In this document: piece by piece, positions 7,180 to 11,028 of the stretch
Numbering within the stretch: the first letter of the stretch is position 1
Layout: every line of letters starts with the position of its first letter
Source: Desulfobacterales bacterium
GTDB lineage: Bacteria; Desulfobacterota; Desulfobacteria; Desulfobacterales; QNYZ01
Assembly: GCA_029938515.1 (NCBI GenBank)
Contig: JAOZUU010000023.1
Location: forward strand, 2,164-13,191
Length of the DNA: 11,028 nucleotides
Reading direction: 5' to 3'
Made by a program: the position numbers and the translations under genes
Notes under the pieces: model-generated
Databases searched by the model: none
Seen by the model: only the letters and a program-made list of their open reading frames with translations
Told to the model about the DNA's origin: nothing

Positions 7180-8409
7180 ATGAGTAACAGCAAAAAAATC
7201 GGCTTTTTGGTAACGGGCCTTCTGATGATCGCTGGATTTGTGGCATGGATTTATCAGTATAAAGAGGGTCTTGTTTTGACAAACATGCGAAATTCCTATT
7301 CATGGGGGCTTTATGTCTCGGGACTCGCATTTTTCGTAGGGAATGCGGCCGGCGGCTTGGTATTGAGCTCATTGATATACCTTTTCGGCGTTAAAAGCCT
7401 GAAACCCTTCGCCAAAATTGGTGCCCTGACGGCCTTTGCCAATGTCACGGCCGCCATGATTTCAATTTTACCCGATATCGGCCAACCCATCAGACTCTAC
7501 CATATGCTTTTACATCCGAATTTAAATTCTCCTCTCGTATGGGATGTCATCGTATTGAACCTCTATGCCGCCCTGTCGCTGATTTATCTTTATATTTTAA
7601 TGCTTCCGGATCTCAAGGGGCCCTTGGCGAAAATCGCTTTGAAGGTCGATCAACCCAAGGAATTTTCTGAAAAATGGGCCAAGCGCCTTGCCCCCTTTTC
7701 CCTGGTGGCAGCCATGGGCATTCACGTGATTACCGCCTGGATTTTTGCCACCCAGGGCGGCAGGGACTGGTGGAACTCGGCGGTTCTCGCGCCGGACTTC
7801 ATTGCGGTAGCCGTGGCATCCGGAACGGCGGTGGTGTTTATCGTCTCTTTGCTGACTTACGGTTTTAAAAATGAACATCAACAGGCATATCGCAGCATGG
7901 CGATCATTATCGCAACGGCCTATTTTGTCCATATTTTCTTGATGTACAATGATTTTATCATCCATTACTGGTATGGCGCCCACGAGGCCCTGGAGACATT
8001 ATCGATTACTTTCATTGATTACGGTTTGGCCCATGCTTTTGAAGTGCTTGCCCCCCTTGCGGCCGTCATCCTGCTTTTAAACAAAAAAATAAGACAAAGT
8101 TCGGGTGCCATGATCTCAAGCTGTATCTTGCTGATCCTGGGAGTCTTTGCCCATCGATTTTTATTGATGCCGGCGGCTTTCGACAAGATTCAGCTTTCAA
8201 TGAATCCGTTGGGGTTACAGCATAATTACTGGTCTGTACCCATCTCATCGGGACAATACGATCCCTTCATCGATACCTTTGTAACGAAATGGCATTATTT
8301 TCCGAGCGCCATCGAGATCACCATTTTTCTTGGGGTTATAGCCTTTATGTGTTTTGTGGTGCTTTTTGCCATGGACCGTTTCCCCATTGCCGGCGAGGCT
8401 GAAGCATGA
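7180..8409 (+). CDS. NrfD-family integral membrane quinone-interacting subunit
   Basis: A 409-residue polytopic protein with about ten hydrophobic segments (roughly 8-28, 42-67, 79-99, 118-140, 170-190, 204-226, 238-258, 280-299, 308-328, 377-397). Family features include YSWGLYVSG (40-48), the small-residue stretch GNAAGG (54-59), a Gly-Gln-Pro-Ile-Arg turn after the third segment (101-105) and the LHP...PLVWD block (111-122). NrfD proteins anchor Psr-, Ttr- and Nrf-type complexes and exchange electrons with the quinone pool without haem. Ten segments places it with the longer NrfD forms; PsrC has eight. AAGGAGG (7165-7171) lies 8 bases before the ATG. The stop overlaps the chaperone start as ATGA. 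Confidence 0.92.
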   Translation: MSNSKKIGFLVTGLLMIAGFVAWIYQYKEGLVLTNMRNSYSWGLYVSGLAFFVGNAAGGLVLSSLIYLFGVKSLKPFAKIGALTAFANVTAAMISILPDIGQPIRLYHMLLHPNLNSPLVWDVIVLNLYAALSLIYLYILMLPDLKGPLAKIALKVDQPKEFSEKWAKRLAPFSLVAAMGIHVITAWIFATQGGRDWWNSAVLAPDFIAVAVASGTAVVFIVSLLTYGFKNEHQQAYRSMAIIIATAYFVHIFLMYNDFIIHYWYGAHEALETLSITFIDYGLAHAFEVLAPLAAVILLLNKKIRQSSGAMISSCILLILGVFAHRFLLMPAAFDKIQLSMNPLGLQHNYWSVPISSGQYDPFIDTFVTKWHYFPSAIEITIFLGVIAFMCFVVLFAMDRFPIAGEAEA

Positions 8410-8918
8410 ATCATTTGAAAATAGATGCCGAAAATCTCCGGAGCCTGTCCAGGCTTTATACCTATCCTGAAAAGTGGCCGGAAAACGGAGATTTACATCA
8501 AATAGCGGCGACAAATGATAAAAAATGGGGCAATACTTCAGGCGAGAGCCGGCTGCAGGTTCTTCAAAACAGCTACGTCAACCTGTTTATCAACGCACTC
8601 CCTGAAGTTCCATGCCCCCCTTACGGTTCTTTTTATCTTGAAGGAATTTTAATGGGGCAATCCACCATACAGGTGAAAAATATTTATCATGAATACGGCT
8701 TTCAAACCGATGAAGTGCCGGATCACATTGCCGTGGAACTGGAGTTTCTGGCCATGCTGTCAACCCTTTCGACCCATGATCCGGTTCAGCAGGATTATGA
8801 TTTTCTGCTCAATCATCTGAGGCAATGGCTCCCTGAGTTTTTTAAACAGGTGGAACGAAGTGATGACATCGGCTTTTACAAAAAAGTATCTCGATATGCA
8901 CAACAGGTGATTTTTTAG
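8406..8918 (+). CDS. TorD/DmsD-type molybdoenzyme chaperone
   Basis: A 170-residue, probably all-helical cytoplasmic chaperone that would guard the Tat signal and assist cofactor insertion of the molybdoenzyme subunit encoded three genes upstream. Family landmarks: YVNLFINALPEVPCPPYGSFYLEG-like block (57-80), PDHIAVELEFLAML (105-118) and HLRQWLPEF (137-145). It is shorter than TorD or DmsD (about 200 residues), and the N-terminal half is weakly conserved. Its ATG overlaps the NrfD stop codon, making it the last gene of the operon. No clear terminator follows: the next hairpin (9027-9042) has no T tract on this strand. Confidence 0.88.
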   Translation: MNHLKIDAENLRSLSRLYTYPEKWPENGDLHQIAATNDKKWGNTSGESRLQVLQNSYVNLFINALPEVPCPPYGSFYLEGILMGQSTIQVKNIYHEYGFQTDEVPDHIAVELEFLAMLSTLSTHDPVQQDYDFLLNHLRQWLPEFFKQVERSDDIGFYKKVSRYAQQVIF

Positions 8919-9009
8919 ATCATTAACCTGGAAGTTCCCGTCAGGCGATGATTAAGGGGTTCGGTGTTTAGCCGGCCTTGACGGATGATTAAAAAATCGC
9001 CGGCCATCA
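8919..9009. other. Non-coding stretch after the chaperone gene
   Basis: No gene is visible. It contains two copies each of GATGATTAA (8947-8955, 8984-8992) and GCCGGCC (8971-8977, 8999-9005), interleaved at similar distances. This may be the trace of an old short duplication. I see no terminator or promoter that I would defend. Confidence 0.4.
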
Positions 9010-9380
9010 TGCATGGTTAAAATAGGGGGGCCAATAGGCCCCTTGCGCAGCTCAGTATAAATTTTGTGCCAGGTCGCCACTTTCTTCTTAACCGGTTGCC
9101 AGATTTTTCTTTGATATAACAGCGGCATAGACGGTTTCCGCCAGCCAGGTGCGCTTTGAGATTTCGTGATACTGCCGGTAGCCGATGGACTCCACCAGTT
9201 TTAGATACACATGATGGGCTTCGACCTGAATATCCGGATAGATAGGCCGCAGATAGGCCTTGAGGGTGCCCAGTTGAATGGAAGGACGGTTGTAAAGCGG
9301 CCAGGGGTTGAGAGCAGGACGATTCTGTTTGCAGATGGAATCGCTTCGTTCTGTTTTTTCTTATGAATGAACGATTGCAT
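9010..9380 (-). pseudogene. Decayed N-terminal fragment of a B12-binding-type radical SAM protein
   Basis: Reading leftward from ATG at 9380 gives MQSFIHKKKQNEAIPSANRI then VLLSTP. One base must then be restored in the C-run near 9302-9305 to continue WPLYNRPSIQLGTLKAYLRP, IYPDIQVEAHHVYLKLVESI and GYRQYHEISKRTWLAETVYA. Without further correction the frame ends at a TAA (9088-9090). Restoring one more base near 9120 gives ...YAALLYQRKIWQPVKKKVATW in place of VISKK. The PWPLYNRPSIQLG start and AHH-YLK-VESIGY pattern resemble, from memory, the Rossmann-like N-terminal half of cobalamin-binding radical SAM proteins. The CxxxCxxC core and everything after it are absent. The left border is approximate. 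It is most likely a relic: there are two frameshifts and only about 115 residues of what should be a 500-plus residue protein. Exact subfamily unknown. Confidence 0.55.
9027..9042 (-). terminator. Possible hairpin at the end of the pseudogene
   Basis: GGGGCC-AATA-GGCCCC forms a perfect 6-base stem with a 4-base loop. On the minus strand it is followed by CCTATTTT, a poor T tract. On the plus strand there is none. It may be a weak terminator for the minus strand; it is not convincing for the molybdoenzyme operon. Confidence 0.25.
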
Positions 9381-9424
9381 ACATTAATTTACATTCACCA
9401 TTCAATTTTTTGAGACGACTTCTG

Positions 9425-9583
9425 CCTAAGTTGAGCGATTCTTAGGGAAGCTATGTGCCAAGATATTGAGATGATAAGGTCTTCAAAAAACGGAGGCATA
9501 CCCGTTGGAGATGCCGAGTATTTTTGAAAACCTTAGCGCTCAATAGATTGGTGCAGAGCGAGCTAAAAATCGCTCAATTTAGG
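9425..9583. repeat. 159-base near-palindromic element with 21-base terminal inverted repeats (MITE-like)
   Basis: The first 21 bases (9425-9445, CCTAAGTTGAGCGATT...) are the reverse complement of the last 21 (9563-9583) at 19 positions. The symmetry continues inward: GCTATGTGCCAAGATATTGAG (9451-9471) against the complement of 9542-9562 with several mismatches, AAGGTCTTCAAAAA (9477-9490) against TTTTTGAAAACCTT (9521-9534) at 13 of 14, and GGCAT (9495-9499) against ATGCC (9511-9515) around an 11-base loop. The outer ends also make a small hairpin of their own (CCTAAG 9425-9430, CTTAGG 9441-9446). There is no reading frame inside. A TTCT occurs on both flanks (9420-9423, 9584-9587), but one base off on the left, so a target duplication is doubtful. 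It begins 2 bases after the DUF2249 stop. It could be a non-autonomous mobile element or a large structured RNA or terminator. Confidence 0.7.
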
Positions 9584-9585
9584 TT

Positions 9586-9819
9586 CTATATTCTTTTGAT
9601 CTTGAAAACCCAGTCCACCGGCCCCTGTTCTTCGTATTCCCATTCAAACCGGCCCTTTTCCTCCGCTTCAAATTGATAATACAGCGGCTTGGGATCGTGG
9701 TCATTGATGATTTTCAGGGTATCTCCCGGGGTCAGTTTTTCCCATCTTTCGAAAATCTGCTTGTGACGTTCCACCGGCGGCAAGGGTCTTAAATCCAGCA
9801 CCTCGACATTTTCGGCCAT
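9586..9819 (-). CDS. DUF2249 family small protein
   Basis: A 77-residue soluble protein matching the DUF2249 pattern from memory: LDLRPLPPVERHKQIFERW near the start, a central LKIINDHDPKPLYYQFEAE and a C-terminal RFEWEYEEQGPVDWVFKI. The conserved His-Asp-Pro turn (NDHDPKPL) is intact. DUF2249 proteins occur alone, in tandem or beside hemerythrin-like and TusA-like proteins and are often found near nitrogen-oxide or anaerobic-respiration genes; the biochemical role is not known. ATG 9819 is preferred over ATG 9825 because GGAGG (9827-9831) is 7 bases from the former and 1 from the latter. It diverges from the phosphorylase gene, and its stop is next to the palindromic element. Confidence 0.88.
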   Translation of the reverse strand: MAENVEVLDLRPLPPVERHKQIFERWEKLTPGDTLKIINDHDPKPLYYQFEAEEKGRFEWEYEEQGPVDWVFKIKRI

Positions 9820-9826
9820 TTTCATA

Positions 9827-9831
9827 CCTCC
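9827..9831 (-). promoter_or_regulatory. Ribosome binding site deciding the DUF2249 start
   Basis: GGAGG on the minus strand with 7 bases to ATG 9819. The in-frame ATG at 9825 would leave only 1 base. Confidence 0.65.
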
Positions 9832-9860
9832 ATTGAATTCATGGGGTGGATACTGCTAAC

Positions 9861-9888
9861 AACATAAGCAACGATCGATTAAAATCAA
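9861..9888 (-). promoter_or_regulatory. Possible sigma-70-like promoter for DUF2249
   Basis: On the minus strand TTGATT (9883-9888) and TATGTT (9861-9866) are separated by 16 bases, each matching 4 of 6 consensus positions, about 40 bases before the start codon. The region is AT-rich, so chance matches are likely. Confidence 0.25.
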
Positions 9889-9942
9889 ATTTATTCTTCA
9901 ATTATTTGATAATATTTGTTAAAATTAGTGCCGAATAAAAAC

Positions 9943-9966
9943 ACCCTGTGTCTTTTCAGACAGGGT
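9943..9966 (+). promoter_or_regulatory. Leader hairpin upstream of the phosphorylase gene
   Basis: ACCCTGT (9943-9949) and ACAGGGT (9960-9966) form a 7-base stem with a 10-base loop, about 60 bases before the start codon. The left arm is also complementary to ACAGGG (10014-10019), which overlaps the ribosome binding site. No T tract follows, so a simple terminator is unlikely. Confidence 0.35.
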
Positions 9967-10015
9967 TTAACAAACTACAACCAATAAATTGTAAAAGACA
10001 ACAGAATCATTCAAC

Positions 10016-10021
10016 AGGGAG
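10016..10021 (+). promoter_or_regulatory. Ribosome binding site deciding the phosphorylase start
   Basis: AGGGAG ends 5 bases before ATG 10027. The in-frame GTG at 10021 overlaps this site, so it is not used as the start. Confidence 0.55.
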
Positions 10022-10026
10022 TGACC

Positions 10027-10869
10027 ATGAATACTGATCACAACAAATATCGTATCCAGGTGGAAGAGACTGTCGCCTGGCTCCGCAATCAGACCGAGTT
10101 CCAGCCGCGCGTCGGCGTGTTGACCGGCACCGGCCTCGGCGAGACCATCAAGGACATGCAGGTGAAGTCCGCCTTCGATTATCGACAAATTCCCCATTTC
10201 CCGCTCTCCACCGTACAAAGTCACCCGGGCCGGTTACTGGTTGGAAAAGTGGGCGGCGTGTCGGTCGTCGCCATGCAGGGACGATTTCATCTGTATGAGG
10301 GGTACACCCCCCTTGAAGTGACCTTTCCCGTGCGGGTCATGCAATCGCTGGGGATCGAATATCTAATTCTGACCAATGCAGCCGGCGGTTTGAATCCCGG
10401 TTACAACCCCGGCGATATCATGCTGATCACCGATCACATCAACCTGACCGGCGCCAATCCGCTGGTGGGACCCAACGAGGACCGCTGGGGCGTTCGTTTT
10501 CCGGACATGGGCTTTGCCTATGATCAGGCCCTGGCCCGGCGAACCGAATCCGTTGCCGCGAAACTGGGGATATCCCTCCGAACCGGGGTTTACGCGGGAT
10601 TAACGGGGCCGTCCCTGGAAACACCGGCCGAAATTCGCTTTTTACAATTAATTGGCGCCGATGCCGTGGGATTTTCCACGGTCCAGGAAGTTATCGCGGC
10701 GGTTCACGGCAATATCAAGGTCCTGGGACTTTCCACCATCACCAATGTCCACAACCCAACCGCACCGGTACCAGCCGATGTGGAAGTGATCATCGCCGTC
10801 GCTCAAAAAACAGCCCCTGCCCTGGGCAAGCTCATTCATGCTGTTATGAACACATTAATGAACGATTGA
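10027..10869 (+). CDS. Purine nucleoside phosphorylase (trimeric PNP/MTAP family)
   Basis: A 280-residue cytosolic enzyme expected to split purine nucleosides with phosphate into base and ribose 1-phosphate. Family signatures in order: GTGLG phosphate loop (34-38), SHPGRLLVG (65-73), GRFHLYEGY (85-93), TNAAGGLN (116-123), MLITDHINLTGANPLVGPN (132-150), RFPDM (157-161), GPSLETPAEIR (194-204) and GADAVGFSTVQEVIAA (210-225), then STITN with Asn240. By remembered alignment to human PNP, Glu198 and Asn240 match the base-binding Glu201 and Asn243. However, Phe216 replaces Met219, and Asp251 stands near where the 5'-hydroxyl-binding His257 should be. This raises the possibility of a modified substrate such as a methylthio-nucleoside. 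The partial gene that converges on it looks like an MTA/SAH-type deaminase. It is preceded by a spacer of about 200 bases shared with the divergent DUF2249 gene. Confidence 0.9.
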   Translation: MNTDHNKYRIQVEETVAWLRNQTEFQPRVGVLTGTGLGETIKDMQVKSAFDYRQIPHFPLSTVQSHPGRLLVGKVGGVSVVAMQGRFHLYEGYTPLEVTFPVRVMQSLGIEYLILTNAAGGLNPGYNPGDIMLITDHINLTGANPLVGPNEDRWGVRFPDMGFAYDQALARRTESVAAKLGISLRTGVYAGLTGPSLETPAEIRFLQLIGADAVGFSTVQEVIAAVHGNIKVLGLSTITNVHNPTAPVPADVEVIIAVAQKTAPALGKLIHAVMNTLMND

Positions 10870-10902
10870 CGCTCTCAATATAAAACAAAGGAACCAATCA
10901 CC

Positions 10903-10920
10903 AATCTTCAATCTTCAATC
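10903..10920 (+). repeat. Short heptamer tandem repeat
   Basis: AATCTTC is repeated twice, followed by a partial third copy (AATC), in the 59-base gap between the convergent phosphorylase and amidohydrolase genes. No terminator hairpin is visible in this gap. Confidence 0.5.
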
Positions 10921-10928
10921 GCAAATCT

Positions 10929-11028
10929 CTACCTGATCCACGCTCGCACTAACGCCGCCTTTTCCTCCGCCCTGGCCAGCACTTCCACCACATCAAGCGT
11001 CAACAGCCGCCGGTTTTCCATCACCATC
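10929..11028 (-). CDS. C-terminal end of a probable amidohydrolase (MtaD/SAH-deaminase-like), partial
   Basis: The last 32 codons plus stop (TAG at 10929-10931) of a minus-strand gene that continues beyond the window. The visible residues, ...MVMENRRLLTLDVVEVLARA then EEKAALVRAWIR, resemble the closing strand and helix of cytosine-deaminase-fold amidohydrolases, whose C-terminus typically reads like 'G-VM-n-RRLLTLDEEEVLARA'. In that family MtaD-type enzymes deaminate methylthioadenosine or S-adenosylhomocysteine, which would suit a neighbouring purine phosphorylase. The call rests on this short tail only; the catalytic His/Asp residues are outside the window. The Met at the window edge is probably internal. 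Confidence 0.5.
   Translation of the reverse strand, partial: MVMENRRLLTLDVVEVLARAEEKAALVRAWIR

Noticed and set aside
8971..9004. Terminator for the molybdoenzyme operon (GCCGGC copies as a stem)
   Set aside because: The stem would be 6 bases with a 22-base loop and no T tract downstream on the plus strand; each GCCGGC is also self-complementary.
9088..9380. Region read as a transposase or group II intron maturase remnant
   Set aside because: The minus-strand translation with one restored base gives a PWPLYNRPSIQLG start typical of B12-type radical SAM proteins. No DDE, HUH or reverse-transcriptase motif is visible.
10903..10920. Start of a CRISPR-like array
   Set aside because: Only a 7-base unit with no spacers and no Cas genes nearby.

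Overview
The window reads as part of a chromosome of a Gram-negative anaerobe, most likely a sulfate-reducing member of the Desulfobacterota (Desulfobacteraceae or a relative). This is inference. It rests on the mix of a soluble Ser/Thr kinase with a cysteine-rich 'two-CW' module, a Tat-exported molybdoenzyme with an NrfD anchor, a DUF2249 protein, and a decayed B12-type radical SAM gene. No 16S rRNA or other phylogenetic marker is present.

Layout. Positions 19-8918 hold eight plus-strand genes packed head to tail, with spacings from a 23-base overlap to a gap of about 40 bases. In order they are: a cysteine-module/cyclic-nucleotide-like/Ser-Thr kinase fusion; a cysteine-module/PP2C phosphatase fusion; a two-CBS protein; an HPP-family membrane protein; a Tat-signal molybdopterin oxidoreductase; a 16-cysteine ferredoxin-like subunit; an NrfD-type membrane anchor; and a TorD-type chaperone. 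The last four form a tightly coupled A-B-C-D respiratory operon (ATGA overlaps at two junctions). The first four look like a signalling and transport block feeding into it. Positions 8919-9585 contain no intact gene. They hold a minus-strand remnant of the N-terminal part of a B12-binding-type radical SAM protein, broken by at least two frameshifts, and a 159-base nearly palindromic element with 21-base terminal inverted repeats (19/21 matching). A small DUF2249 gene (minus) and a purine nucleoside phosphorylase gene (plus) then diverge from an AT-rich spacer. The window ends in the last 32 codons of a minus-strand gene that resembles the C-terminus of the MtaD/SAH-deaminase type of amidohydrolase.

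How the genes may work together. The molybdenum subunit, iron-sulfur subunit, NrfD protein and chaperone should make a membrane-bound periplasmic oxidoreductase exchanging electrons with the quinone pool. Its catalytic subunit carries NarG/ethylbenzene-dehydrogenase-type (type II) landmarks, including a probable Asp molybdenum ligand, but it is paired with Psr/Dms-style small subunits. Its substrate cannot be read from the sequence. Upstream, an antagonistic kinase/phosphatase pair shares the same 81-residue cysteine module (about 57% identical, no gaps). The most interesting hypothesis here is that a redox- or metal-responsive phosphorylation switch is coupled to this respiratory enzyme. At the other end, the phosphorylase and the partial amidohydrolase suggest purine or methylthio-purine salvage.
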